The notes: generated by a model from the letters alone, not told the origin. A stretch of DNA of 64,000 nt from Arctopsyche grandis (GCF_051622035.1 NC_135355.1:6498001-6562000); one strand, 5' to 3'. Numbered from the stretch's first letter, positions 37,801-49,977 are shown. Numbers and translations are program-made.

Positions 37801-39947
37801 GATTTGCAATTTTTAAATGCGTTCTCTTCGATATTTTGAATCTGGTTATTTGACAAATCTAAATATTCTCTGAAATAGACGTTTAGATTATGAACAAAAT
37901 AGATGTAACATACATACATACGACAGGCGAACACATAACTTACAATAATGATGCTCTTTGAAAGGTATCCTTTGTAATGACAGTCAATTTATTATAGCTG
38001 ATGTCTAATATTTTTAACTTCTCCAATATTTGAAAATGTTCTGATCCATCGTTGAAGTTCAAAAGAAATATTTTATTACGGCTCAAATTCAAGCCTTTTA
38101 AAGTTTCAATTTTATCTAGGGCCGGTATTGGTATTTTGACTATGGAGTTTCCTTCCAATTTGAGTAGCTTTAAAGACTTCAACTGACTGAAATCCAGCTG
38201 GTTGAACTCACTCAGCTTGTTGTTCGAAAGGTTGAGCTCTTTGAGCATTCTTAAATTGTGAAACATATCAGGAGTGACCTCCCCTAGCTGGTTATAGGCT
38301 AGAGATAAATATTCTAAATTTGTTAAATCAGAGAACGCCATTGGCCAAGTGGTTTTAATATTGTTGGAATTCAGTTGCAGTGTTTTCACAAATTCATTTT
38401 TGAGAATTCTAAAATGAAATCAATATAGCAAAATTAATACAAATACGGCAAAAAATCATATTATATAATATATATAAAATAAATGTTTATTATTACTAAA
38501 AGTGATTATATACATATATGATAAATTATTTATTATATTGCAGATTTCGAATTCTCACCTGAAATATAACCCAAAATTCAAAAAATTCTACATTTATACT
38601 GTTGAAATTAAGAAGACAATATTTTTCAAAATAAACCTTTTATGATATATGATATGCAGGGCCGCCGAGAGGAATCCCAGGCCCTTGGAAAAATAATTCC
38701 CGCCCCTATGACGAACCAAAAATTATTTTAGATATATTTTTAATACGCGAAAAGTCTATCAGAACTCTTAGAAAAATAACTTAGACATATGTACATTAGG
38801 GTTTCTGACCCGGAACAAACATTCCCGGGAATTCACGGAATTTTTGTTGTCGCGTGTTCCGGGAATTCTTATCTCGAATCCCGGGAATTGGATTTAAAAA
38901 AATCTTGAAAATATACAACATTTTCAAGACTGCACGAAGGGAAATAATAAATCAAATACACAAAGAATCGTAAAATATTCTCAACTTCGACCGAAACTGA
39001 AAGAGTTTATTTCATTGCTGGAAATTTTTGTACCAAATCTATGATAGACTTTCGGATTCTCATTTAAATATTTTAGTATTCTTAGAAGCTAATTTAAATA
39101 AGTTTACTTTTTTATATTTTGTAAATAAATAAATATTTTTTTATTAATAAAAAATATATTAAATTGAAAAAAAAAGTTTTTTTACATGTGTCCCGGGATC
39201 CCGGGAATACAGAAACCCTAATGCACATACATATATGTGGGTTGCTATTTTTTTTAATAATTTAATAAGAAAGTATGATATGTACATATAACAGGTAAGA
39301 TTTCCGACACGGGGCCCCACAAATATTTAGGGCCCTGGAACTTTACCCTGTATATATGTATATGTATGCATATACATATACATACACACACTTTTATCTT
39401 TCTATTTTCGATATTTGCCTTCCGATATTTGCGTTTCCGGGCGTTTCACATTCGGGCCCGTGACGGAGACCGCATACACACACATACTGTGTTTGTATTC
39501 AGCAAAACATGTCTTTATCCAATTACATCAATTGAATATTTCATACTAATCCATATTGTTTCATTTGTTGATTTTTTTGACATTTTGTTTTATGTAGTTA
39601 ATCGATGAGATTCATAAACATCATGAATAAATAATAAGTAAACATCCTTACTTTTGCACTGAGGGAATTTCAAATCCAATAACAGAAATGGAAATGCTCT
39701 TCTGATTGTTTACGGGCCACATCAAGGAATTCAAGGCAATTTCTTTATTCTTGTGAATACACTCGATGTCGATGAAACTCTCCAGACTCGACTCAACCGC
39801 ATCCACATTAGTGCATAAGCAAACCTCACAAGCACTCACACGATTCACCAGTTGACTCTCGTTATCAATCTGACACGCGACACCGTAAAACATCACTAAT
39901 CCTAACAAAAGCCACTGTTTAATATCGAAGTATCGTCTCTTCGCCAT
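31877..39947 (-). CDS. LRR single-pass membrane protein
   Basis: Seven exons: 39652-39947, 37944-38408, 37602-37869, 36806-37183, 36558-36730, 32219-32307 and 31877-32118; 636 aa with all phases consistent. The start gives a signal peptide (MAKRRYFDIKQWLLLGLVMF). A cysteine-bearing LRR N-cap (CEVCLCTN) follows, then some 15 leucine-rich repeats of the LxxLxLxxNxL type. The LRR C-cap is split over exons 5 and 6: NPWDCSCDLQWIL, then CDSPRQFKGLRF and FCSDSRK. Next come a ~23-residue membrane helix (IIMIVLFIAILVLFIVAAAL) and a basic tail of ~45 residues. There is no TIR or kinase domain, so it is not a Toll. It resembles insect LRR adhesion or co-receptor proteins, but I do not recognise an orthologue. 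Intron 5 is 4.25 kb of nested transposons. Confidence 0.88.
32473..33316. mobile_element. hAT-type MITE M1, copy d, split by a foldback
   Basis: Ends CATAGAAGTAGAATGC (32473) and ACTTCTATG (33316), flanked by GATATAAG (32465-32472) and GATACAAG (33317-33324), 7 of 8. Only its outer parts, 32473-32488 and 33127-33316, are M1. The middle is the 638-bp foldback at 32489-33126. It was inserted in R copy 1. Confidence 0.7.
32489..33126. mobile_element. Foldback element with 9-bp TSD
   Basis: GTAGAATGC is repeated exactly on both sides (32480-32488 and 33127-33135). The outer arms are a perfect ~46-bp inverted repeat starting GGTGCAAACGATCGACAAG (32495) and ending at 33120. A second, longer pair of arms surrounds the centre (about 32740-32990) with landmarks GGCATTACGTATACGGCCA and TTCACCAAGATCTCG. 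Non-coding; a ~9-bp TSD with a GG-type end suggests a Mutator-like non-autonomous element. Confidence 0.7.
33587..35692. mobile_element. GG...CC foldback MITE split by a LINE
   Basis: Left piece 33587-33655 (GGTTCTGTGATTATTGGTCAC...) and right piece 35552-35692 (ATATGGCAGCCGAAAAGTCC...) together match the intact copy at 22166-22337. The interruption is the LINE at 33656-35551. No TSD is evident around this copy, so its boundaries are approximate. Confidence 0.65.
33656..35551 (+). mobile_element. 5'-truncated LINE with open reverse transcriptase frame
   Basis: From about 33653 to 35282 the frame is open and encodes the C-terminal two thirds of a non-LTR ORF2, ~540 aa. Motifs: FADFFKSVF before the RT; GPDSIPNYILKGC; YRPITILSAPAKMFE; HGFRPARSAITNL; IYTDFEKAFDKVDH; SGIPQGSNLGPLLFLIFIND; the catalytic LLYADDLKIYK; and a C-terminal LEFGSIIWSP region. 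The endonuclease part is absent. The 3' end is a (TAAAA)n tail at ~35525-35551. ATATGG flanks it (33650-33655 and 35552-35557), a short TSD. It belongs to the Jockey/CR1-like group; the exact clade is unsure. The open frame over 1.6 kb suggests recent insertion. Confidence 0.85.
36408..36549. mobile_element. Small foldback MITE whose TSD copies a splice donor
   Basis: It starts GGTGTCATGAACAATCACTC and ends GGTGATTTGTCGCGGAACC. The arms CACTCACGGACCTTTCA and TGAAAGGTCCGTGGGTG are inverted. ATTTTTACC flanks it at 36399-36407 and 36550-36558, a perfect 9-bp TSD. On the gene strand this 9-mer is the last exon base plus GTAAAAAT, the exon 5 donor of the LRR gene. Confidence 0.75.
38657..39350. 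mobile_element. Possible hAT-like MITE containing another MITE
   Basis: It begins CAGGGCCGCCGAGAGG, with ATCCCAGGCCCTTGG just inside. It ends with GGGCCCTGGAACTTTACCCTG. The inverted similarity is patchy and the flanks ATGATATG and TATATATG match only 5 of 8. It hosts the well-defined element at 38797-39220. It lies in LRR gene intron 1. Confidence 0.35.
38797..39220 (+). mobile_element. Deletion derivative of hAT 1
   Basis: Ends TAGGGTTTCTGACCCGG and CAGAAACCCTA, flanked by ATGTACAT (38789-38796) and ATGCACAT (39221-39228), 7 of 8. The sequence follows hAT 1 (8354-12485) at both ends, including the CCCGGGAAT clusters. At 38985-39095 it keeps the stretch coding TSTETERVYFIAG...LSDSHLNILVFL of the transposase dimerisation domain. 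Everything between is deleted. Confidence 0.8.
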
Positions 39948-40416
39948 GGTATCGTCGTATGGTGTATAATATTTTGATTACAACTCGTGCTCGCCGAATC
40001 GCAACTGGTTTTACAAATTCGACCTGCCTGCAGGCCCTACCTTTGCTTATCAATTAGTAACGACTTTCGTTTATATTATCGTTGTGAAGATAACAAAGAT
40101 TATTACCCTCTTATAGATAACCGTTTGCACCGTATGATGTTCCTATGAATCACTACAATTAACTGTAAACATTCGATTCATATATTCGTAAAAGCACATT
40201 CGCAAACACCAGTATTATGAAAGGTGTGAAGAAACATTTTTCCATCTGTTATTGTATTAGAACAATTATCGTTCGTCATGCGTTTAATAATAACCATAAT
40301 ACATGAGTGTTGAGGAACGTTAAACAGTTATTTATCATTGATTAATGGAACAGATATCAAATTGAGATTTGAACTGCTTGTTAGTTATGTAAAACTTCAT
40401 TTATCAAATGTCGAAA
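39948..40416. other. LRR gene upstream region
   Basis: Promoter side of the LRR gene. AT-rich, no repeat recognised and no reading frame worth reporting up to the composite MITE that starts near 40417. Confidence 0.4.
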
Positions 40417-40781
40417 AGGTCGATAAAGCAAATATCGGAAGGCAAAGATCGAAAATCGTAAGATCTTAAGTCGAAAGATCAAAAAAAAAGGGTGCATGGT
40501 AAACGGTACTATGTATATATATATAATATATATATCAGTGGCATGCGGTGAAATTATCTCTTTTTGTCATACAGCCTTGTTTAATGTACGCGCGTAGGAT
40601 ACGGGAGGAAAAGCCTGTTCCTCTTGTTCCTGTTGTATCCTGCTCGCGCAAATTAAGTGAGGATGTACGACGGGGGGAGAGAGACTTTAACCGCACGCCA
40701 CTGATATACATATGTATATACTAACCGTTTTTTATATATATGCATGATAAACGAATATTTTCGACCTTTTCTCGGTCACCC
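40417..40781. mobile_element. Composite MITE, copy 1
   Basis: Outer sequence GTCGAAAAGGTCGATAAAGC ... ACGAATATTTTCGACC then TCGGTCACCC, with a hAT-type MITE inside at 40536-40703. The same outer plus inner arrangement, joined at the same point, occurs at 45677-46058. Left boundary approximate. Confidence 0.6.
40536..40703. mobile_element. 168-bp hAT-type MITE inside the composite
   Basis: Ends CAGTGGCATGCGGTGAAA and ACCGCACGCCACTG. Flanks ATATATAT and ATATACAT match 7 of 8. The body contains TGTATCCTGCTCGCGCAAATT. Its CAGTGGC end resembles those of hAT 2, hAT 3 and the hAT at 47187. Second copy at 45819-45988. Confidence 0.7.
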
Positions 40782-41189
40782 GTATATGTACATACTTACA
40801 AGTTACAAGGTGTGGCGTTTTAACATTTTCGAAGGAAAATAATTGGAATATGAATGAAGTCATATTTGGTTTGCCAAACACTAAAGTAATAATGATTTTG
40901 ATGAAGACAAATTTAGTATTAATGATTTTGATGAATAATCTTTCAATTATAAGCCTTTATCAAGTTTTAGTATATATATATATATATACATAATAACTAA
41001 TAATCGTAAGTGAAACGTAAAGGTTTGTAAAAATATCAACAGTATTTCATCGCATTTTAAGTTGAAATCTAATTTGTTTATTCATTACTACTTAACCTTT
41101 TAATATATAGGTGAAATATTTATAATTTCAGTCTTCTTTTTAACTGCACTTCTTTTCATTGAAAATTTACGTATGAAGACTTTAATATC

Positions 41190-41388
41190 CATAGAAGTAG
41201 AATGCATAGAATCGCTCTCAGCCTCCAAAAATGTTGCTACAAAAACTCTGCGCGGCCGAGTTTGTTCATTGTTTGCTAAACTTCGTCTCTCTCTCTCTCT
41301 CTTCTGACCTTCCATCTCTCTCTTCGATGGCTCGCTTTTAGACGATACTTTTGTTAACAATGAACATTCTATGCATTCTACTTCTATG
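41190..41388. mobile_element. hAT-type MITE M1, copy c
   Basis: Ends CATAGAAGTAGAATGC and GCATTCTACTTCTATG; flanks TTAATATC and TTCATATC match 7 of 8. The body has CTCTCTCTCTCTC and AGACGATACTTTTGTTAAC as in the other copies. Full-length at ~199 bp. Confidence 0.75.
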
Positions 41389-41413
41389 TTCATATCCCAT
41401 CAGGAAGACCCAT

Positions 41414-41885
41414 CATGGCTGTGGAGTCGGTTCATAATCTACCGACTCCAACTTGAACGATTTTAGTAAGATCGACTTTTCTTGCCAACATATAAAATGG
41501 TTAGTAACAAAAGTAATAGCGATTTTCAAAATGTAAAATTTAAAGGCATTAAAAAAATCACTAAAAATTGACATGTAACCCAATTAATTAAATTATTGGT
41601 AATTAAATAGGTATAAATAGAAAGTAAGTACATTAACAGCATATGTGTACAAATTTCATACACAAATAAAACAATGAGTAAGATGAGAATAAAAAAAAAG
41701 TATGATACGGCAAAAACAATCGGTTTTGGCAGCAACACATCAAAGTACGTGCAATTTAACGATTTTATTTACGATGTCATTTAAATTCATGGTTTTTTAT
41801 AAGGAAATTATTAAATATAAATGCCGGTTGTTTTTTTACAATTCCAACTCGGATTGAAATGCTCCGAATCCGACTCCACAACCCG
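41414..41885. mobile_element. MITE related to the 30523 hAT-type MITE
   Basis: Ends CATGGCTGTGGAGTCGG and CCGACTCCACAACCCGG are inverted and match the CAGGGCTGTGGAGTCG end of the element at 30523-31035. Shared inner text includes TTTTAGTAAGATCGACTTTTC. The TSD is weak. Confidence 0.6.
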
Positions 41886-41899
41886 GTTTTCCATAAAAA

Positions 41900-43699
41900 A
41901 ATCAATAATTTCGGTTTCATTTTTAATACAGATCAGTTCGACCAAACTGGTTTAAAACCTCTGATGTGTAAATATAGTCATATAGTTATTTCAAATTGTG
42001 TAAATAAATGGCAACTTATAGATTGTTGGTTTAAATTTCGTAGATTAAATAAATAATATAACAAGTACTAAATTTCATGTGTAACTTTTGATAAATAAAA
42101 TAAAGTTTCGTTACTATTTCATCAATTATATTCATATATAAACAGTTAAGAAATATATACAAACATGGTATATTGTGTAACAATATACCCAATATAATGA
42201 ACATTACATACATAGTTTCAAATATGCAATGAATATAGAATAAATGAGCATTTGAAAAATTTAAATACATTTTAATATAATATAAACTATTTAATAAAAC
42301 TGCTTGTATAATATATAAATCTTCATCTAAATCATCTACACGGTAATATAGAATAGAATAATCATATTTTTACTGATAATAATACAATATAATAAAAGTA
42401 AAAATCACATAATTACCGAGATTGTTCAAATGTATTAATTATATATATTATAAAGTAATTATAATAATAAAAAATAATATCATACATGCTACGACGACAA
42501 CGACAAAGTAATTTCAAAAATCTAATACGGGTCAGTCGTGCAACAATATACATATAATAAAATGCCAAATATTATATATTTAATAAATTTGTGCGTTTTT
42601 GACATTACAACTTACAGAATTAATATGAAAAAAGCTACTCATTACACAGAAATGTATAATATAAAAGAAATGCCATTCAATCACAAAAACCTCGTTAAAA
42701 TCAGAGCAGGCATATGAATTATTATTATAAAATACCGCTCATATTTAAGAAGTCAAGATAAGTCATAAAGTTAAAACTAAAGATAGAACTGGCCATTAAA
42801 AAAAAAAATTGATTGCTACAAAAAAAATGGCAAGATTATGAAAAATAGTTTTTAAGTTTAATATTTGTATATATGATTCAAAACAAGATTCTTTTTCCAT
42901 TATAAAATACGTGAACATTACAGTATATTCAGGGTAACAATATTTTAATAATAAAATTCTCCATACATAAGAACGTATGAAGGAAATAAAATGACAATTT
43001 TACAAATCTAATTTTCCACATACAAAAGCTATATAACTTAATTTTAAATTTATGAAACGTATTTAATATAATACTTAAACATACAATATTAAAAGAATTT
43101 TCAGAAACAAGACAATCGCTTGCAGATCGATTTTCCGCAGTTCGCACAAAAAATACAATTCTAATTAGAATATATTTCAAGTCACAGACATTATATGACA
43201 CAAACGAAACTAATCATACGTATTTATAAAAAATATCTACAATTCTCTCAAGTCTTTTATAACACACTTACACGTGACATTCGTAAGAATATACATATGT
43301 ATGTAGTATGTGAAAATCTACCAACTACGATTTGTCTTAATCGATACTTATAAATGCAGAAATTTATCGATGAATTAAGATTCTGGTACTAGTCTAAGCT
43401 TCGCTATATGTATATTATTATTTTAATGTGCCCCCTATCAGTTTGTGACAATTTAATTATTATTTTGTATATGTACATGTGCGATGTGCACAATAGTACA
43501 GATTGACAGATCATAATCTGTATCGCAAGCATGCATTTATTACTATGTGTTGTTTTTTTTAACTCAATACGCAGATCAAAAGAAAGTATAATTCAATTTT
43601 AAAGTCTTCGGCTATTTTATTTCAATATTAATTAATTGGCACATTCGATTGCAATAGTTAGAAATTAACTCACATTATAATTATTTAACTCGCAGCTAG
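41900..43699. other. AT-rich region downstream of RASA1
   Basis: 1.8 kb of very AT-rich DNA with no conserved frame or repeat. Parts could be RASA1 3' UTR on the reverse strand. Small runs of short open frames on both strands look random. Confidence 0.35.
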
Positions 43700-43703
43700 T
43701 TAA

Positions 43704-44210
43704 CCGTTTGCCCGCGGCCGTCTTCTATGGAAGCTCTGGGCGACAAGTCTGTAGCGCGGTTGTCTTCCATAGAATTTCTGAACTTTGCACGGGATTTTGA
43801 GCCTTATATGCGCCTATTTCAACTGTTTTAAGGTCCAAAATTGGTTGAATATATTACTGAGAGTTGAATGCCATCTATTCAATTTGCTTAAAATGAATAT
43901 ATACCAGTCAAAATTAGTTTTTTGTGAAACCATACTGAAACCTCGTTTATGTGACGTCACGTCTGTTGAACAATGGCGACGATACGTCTCAACTGTATGA
44001 AGAATGATTATTTGACAATTAAGCTAAAACTACGAGACATATTATGTATTTTATTGTTTAAAATAATACTTTATGTGTTAATTAACATATCTGGTTACTT
44101 GAGTAAATATTAAAATCTGTATTTAAGGTCGAAAACTCGATTGCCAAATTCGCGAAAAAGGTGCCGCGTACAGGGCTTGTTCGCTATATTTATTGCCGCG
44201 GGCAAAAGGG
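43704..44210. mobile_element. piggyBac-type MITE, uninterrupted copy
   Basis: TTAA flanks both ends (43700-43703 and 44211-44214). Termini CCGTTTGCCCGCGGCCG and GCCGCGGGCAAAAGGG are inverted. The sequence matches 55239-56064 but lacks the insertion found there, keeping the intact target CTGTTTTAAGGTCC at ~43827. Non-coding, 507 bp. Confidence 0.8.
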
Positions 44211-44214
44211 TTAA

Positions 44215-44846
44215 TAAAATTGATACTTAAAGAAAACGTATGTGTATAGATATTATGAAATTCGATGATACTTATGAGATTTACATGAAGAAATAAAAAT
44301 TTGGCACTGCTTATATACGGGTATTATAGGCACCATCTTAGGCATAAAATTGACAATATACTCCCAATTAGATTTTAAATATAAAAAAAATGATCAGCCT
44401 TGAATGTACCGTATAAAATAAGATCTGTTCATTTTAGCTTTAAATTGTTAGTTACGTCAACGTAAATACAACCTCCTTAAAACATTTGTTAATTATAATT
44501 GGACTAGAAATATAATAATAATATTAAAAAAAAAATCCCACTTGCAAAAGCACACGTAAAAGGTTAAGCAGGAATTCAACACGAAAAAAATCAGACCTAC
44601 GTCACTGCAAAGGAATAAATCAATACCGTTATTTATATTTATATTAGAGTGTGATTTCTACCCTGTATTTTTATTCTCGTTTTTTTTTTATATAATTATA
44701 TATCAATGTGTATATGTGAAGAGCAATCACACGACGAGACACATTTTTCCCTTCAACAACAGCTGGAAAATAACGGAAATGAAATCGAGATTCGTATATG
44801 TATATGTAAATATAATAATCGTGATTTGTATATAAGTCTACACGTC
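44215..44846. other. RASA1 3' flank
   Basis: AT-rich DNA directly after the RASA1 stop codon on the reverse strand, probably 3' UTR. No repeat or separate gene recognised. Confidence 0.4.
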
Positions 44847-47115
44847 CTATCTGATCATCTCCAAGTACTTGTGTTTGTGTTTGGTCAGCATGTCGGTGAC
44901 GGTGACCAATTTTTTAATAGCCGGCTGGCTCTTGGCCAACACTTGCAGCTCGTTCAAATGCGAAACGCATATGTGATGCAGAGTCGCCAATTCCTTTCCT
45001 GTGAAAATCAGTCAAATTTAAAAATCTATTTATCATTGTGATTGTACAATGTGAGTATGTATTGCGGTGTATACCTGTGTCAATGTTCGGCAAAGTCGAA
45101 TTGCTAGACGATGGATATTGAAGTGAATTAGTGTGATTGTTGCCAGGGTCTCCGATAGCACTCAATTGGTCCAAGAAGACAACCATACGCTCCTTGTTCT
45201 TGAGGATGAACGGATTCACTACTTCCATATACGGTTCCTATATAATAAGTACAATCAAATAATGATGTTGTTTAATACCAAAGCATCCATATTATGCTAA
45301 TATATTTCCTGATTTTATTTGATATAAAAATTAATACATATAGTATCAATACGGTTACTATATGGTCCATTAGTAACAGAAAAAGCCATATTTTATCCTC
45401 TCGATTATCCGTATCATTTCAATTCCCGCTTAAACACAAACAACTCTGAGCAACCGAAATCACGTTTTTAGTTACCGGAGTGGAAACTAATAAGTTTGAA
45501 CCACTGAAGTCGAATATGACGATGATTTTTGTTGGTTTCTTCTCGTTTATGAGATATGAACGTTAAAAAATGCACAATTTTTACAATTTTTTTGGTTTTT
45601 GCAGTGTTTAACACAAAACCTAGTAATGCAGTGACTAAAGTGAGTATTGAAATCAATAGTTAAATGTTTTTTTTTTGGGTTTACCTCACGGAACCGAAAG
45701 TTAAAAGGTCGAAAAAGCAAATATCGGAAGGCAAAGATCGAAAATCGTAAGATCTTAAGTCGAAATATAAAAAAAAAAGGGTGCATGGTAAACGGTACTA
45801 TGTATATATAATATATATGAGTGGCATGCGGTGAAATTATCTTTCTTTTTGTCAAACAGCCTTGTTTAATGTGCGCGCGCAGGATTCGGGAGGAAAAGCC
45901 TGTTCCTCTTGTTCCTGTTATATCCTGCTCGCGCAAATTAAGTGAGGATGTACGACGGGGGGAGAGAGACTTTTACCGCACGCCACTGATATATATACTA
46001 CCCGTTTTTCATATGTATGCATGATAAACGAATATTTTCGACTTTTTCACGGTCACCCGTTTTTTTTCTATTGATTGTGATTAATTATCTAGCGAATTTT
46101 AAAAGTCAAAAATATACTTTGGTTTTACACATTTTTTCGGTGATATGAGCTTATTTTTCATTTAACCACGTTTATAAGTTTTGGTTTTTTATCTCAATAT
46201 TTTTTTATTATCCTAATGCAATAATTCAAGCAGTAAATGATTTTAAATTAAGCTAAAGAATGCGGTTGCTTTCTATCCATCTATCTGATACATGCGACGA
46301 GAGCTAGATAAAGAATGGAGGGTGCATCACTCCATATCATTCGCTCACGTTTACTTAGGAGGGATGAGGCCCCCACCCTTCCTAGAATATTTCATATTGT
46401 AATTTAAAATCATTTACTGCTCGAATTAGTACGTTCAGATAAAATAAAAATATATATTGAGATTGAAAACCAACCTTTGTTAACGTATTGAAATATAGAA
46501 CCAATAAATGCATGGGAGCTTGAGAAAAAATATATATTTGACTTTTAAAATTCGCTAGATAATTAATTATAAGCATTTTAAAGCAATAAAAAATCACAAT
46601 CAATTGAAAAAACATCCGAGTATTGATTCCAGTAATCAATTTTGGCATAGCAATACTAAATTTTGAGTTAAATACTGCAAAACTTGCAAAAAATTGCACA
46701 TTTTTTTAAACGCTCATATCTCATAAACGAGAAAAAACCAACAAAAATCATTGTCATATTCAAATTCAGTGGGTCAAAGTTGGTAAAGATTGATTAGTCT
46801 CCGCTCTGGTAAAAATTTTTGGTGCTTATTTTAATTGAGGTTTTACTATAGTGACATTTTCTTTATCACTATAAAATTAGAATCAAAATAAATCTTACTT
46901 TGCCCCCAAATTCAACCAGATTTGCCAAATTTTGAAGACATTTTGCAACCATAATAAGCGAGCGTGTTGCCGAAGGCGGTGGAGGTTCAGATACCAGTCC
47001 CCAAGCTCTCGGCGATAATAAGGAAGGGCAAATCAATCTCAAGAAAATAAATCCTATGACAAAAAAAAAATTACATATATACATAGCAGTTATTTTCATA
47101 TATAACATATGAAAA

Positions 47116-47189
<74 letters not shown>

Positions 47190-49932
47190 TGGCGGACGGT
47201 GGGTGTTAATACCGGGTGTGCTGTGTATGCCGTAGGGCATAGGGTATAAAATTAGCAATTAAAAAAAAATACTCGTTTTGCATTACAAAAATGTTTAATT
47301 TATTAGTTATTTATACATAAGTTCAATGCGACGTTTCTGAGACATAAACTTTTCAATCACGTCTGCATAGAATGTGTCTTTCTGTTTTAATTCCACCAAT
47401 AACTTTTTTTCTATTGAAATTAAGCTAAGGCCACATAATCTATCTTGACCTTGCGTACCTCTATAGCAAGTTTTTATTCTTTTCAGCGCCGAAAAAGAAC
47501 GTTCTGCTGAAGCTGTACTGCTTGGTATCGTTAATATTAATTCTCCCAGCTTAAACACCTCTTTAAAACCAGATTCGAGGTTATTTTTTGTCATGAATTG
47601 TATTAATTCATGAACAGGTTTCTCTGAAAATTCAGAGCTGGAATATAGCACAATGAGTTCGTTTTTCAATCGAATATAATCAAACAGTGATCCATAAAAA
47701 TCTTTTAATTTATTAATTAAAACATTTGGAAAATTTTCTTTATATTCGTCATATTTATCATTACAAAGAAGGTGAAAATATTCTAATTTGGAAAGTGAAG
47801 AATATCTACATTCGACTTGTGCGATTATGCTATCAACTATTTTGAAATATAATTGACGAAATGAAGTTTTATCTTCTACTTCTGAATAATTTTTTAATCT
47901 TTGTGGCCTACGATCATGATCATCATTTTTTTCATTTAAATAATTATTCCATAACATTTCAAAATTATTATCCCTTTCGTATTTCAGTTGCTGCAAAACA
48001 TCATTAATTTTTTTACAACAATATAAAACGTCCGAAGATTTAGATTGAAGAATGTTATACAAAACATCAGTTATTCCAAACAGTTTTGAAAAAAATTGAA
48101 GAAGTTTAATTGTTTGAAAATCCTCTAAAAAGCCTAAAAACCCTCGTGCTTTTATAACAGTATCTGTGTCCCATAATTCACAATTTTCTATAACATGTCG
48201 AAAAAAATCTGTAAATTGACTTCTGTATTGTTGTACTGTGCTACTTAAACGAGATGTAAAATTCCACCTTGTGGGTGCTACAGAGGGAAGTCTTTTTGTC
48301 ACAAATTCCTGTAAAGCGAATACTCTTTTGGAAGATTTTGAAAAGTATGTAGACAATCCATTTAAAGTTTGAAAAAATGATTTACTTTCTTTAATATCAG
48401 AAAGACCTTGCTGCAATACTAAATTCAATACATGAGCATAACAGTGTGTAAAAAGAGCAAAAGGATAAGCATTGAGGACTTTGGATTGCAAACCATTTAC
48501 GTGTCCACTCATTACACTTGCTCCATCATAAGTCTGTCCAACCGATTTGTCTTGAATTTTAAATTCTTCAACTATGTTCACCACGTGACGGAATAGACCA
48601 TTAGATGTTTTATCAGCACTAACGTCTGTAAAACTAATAAACCGTTCATGTACATTGCCTTTACATACAAAACGTAAAACTGTTGAGAGCTGTGATTTTG
48701 TCATTATATCTGAAGTTTCATCGAGAATAATAGCAACAAAACTTGCTGACTCTACTTCATTTTTTATATGAACTTTAATAACATGAGCGATTGCTTCGAT
48801 TATGTCATTTTGTATACTTGGAGAAGTACCACGAAAGGTAGTAGCAGTATTTAAATGAGTATCTAAAACAGAATCATATTCTCGAAGAGCATTTAGATAT
48901 TCAATGTAATTGCCTTTGTTTACGGAATTACATGACTCGTCGTGACCTCGCAGGGACAGTTCTTGTTTTCCTAGATAGATTATTGCGTTAATAATTCGTT
49001 TTAAAACATCTCTATTTTTATTTACTTGTTCATTATGTCGACTTATTTCGGCTTTAGGTTGACTGTCAATTAATACGTCGATTCGTTGTTTGCCAAACAT
49101 TTGTATGGAAAGAAATGATTGAACGTGTGCCTGCGATCCTTCGTGTTTCTTCAGTGCTGCTGTCAAATGGTTGAGATCAGCAAATCCTTCTTTGTTCCAC
49201 ACATTAATATCTTTGGAGAACAATAAACATGGCCAGCAGAAAAGTTTGGATCGAATTTCACAGCCTGTAATCCATTCGAATTTTTTATAATTTGAAACGC
49301 AAAAATGTCTAGTGTAAACTTTTGTTTTTTCTTTATGCAAACTGGATAAATTTGGAAGAGACGGACACGGTTTCCCATCTTTAATTATTTTTAATTTTAT
49401 CTCAAAACTTCTATTTGAAAACGGAATAGTTAAAATGTCTTGAACACTGTTAGCCATTATTAGTTATTAGAGGTAATAATATGACCATAAAAATACGAAT
49501 GTGCGAAAAAGTACGAGACCACGTGCCGCATCGCATTCGGTCAATTGCCGAGTGGTGCGGTGCGGTGCGGTGCGGTGCGGTGCGGTGCGGTGCGCGGTGC
49601 TCTGAAGTCGTAGCACACCGTACGTCTTAATATCGCGAACAAACCTATACAAGCGAATATCCGCCTGCACACTCCAACCAAACCCACCAATTTGCTGCAC
49701 GGCATAGGTATTCTCTCGTCGCGGCGCACAAACTACATCTAACATCACACAACACGCTGCAGACTGCACACCACACCATACACCATACATTTAGCGCACG
49801 CGGTAAATACACCATACACATCAATGCCTGTTTATACAACAACACATTATTTTGTATTAAAATACTACTTTATGTGGTCTTTGGTTTTCACGGGTGTGCG
49901 CCGCACACCTAGCACACACCCAATATACGCCA

Positions 49933-49977
<45 letters not shown>

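Larger units (their letters stand above)
45472..46812. mobile_element. Long foldback family R, copy 2
   Basis: Ends TTACCGGAGTGG and AGCGGAG inverse CCGCTCTGGTAA; arms of ~450 bp are inverted around a centre near 46290-46350 (TCCATCTATCTGATACATG region). Landmarks CTCGTTTATGAGATATGAAC and its inverse, and CTATTGATTGTGATT and its inverse, are shared with copies at 32373 and 51336. It contains the composite MITE at 45677-46058. RASA1 intron 17. Confidence 0.65.
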
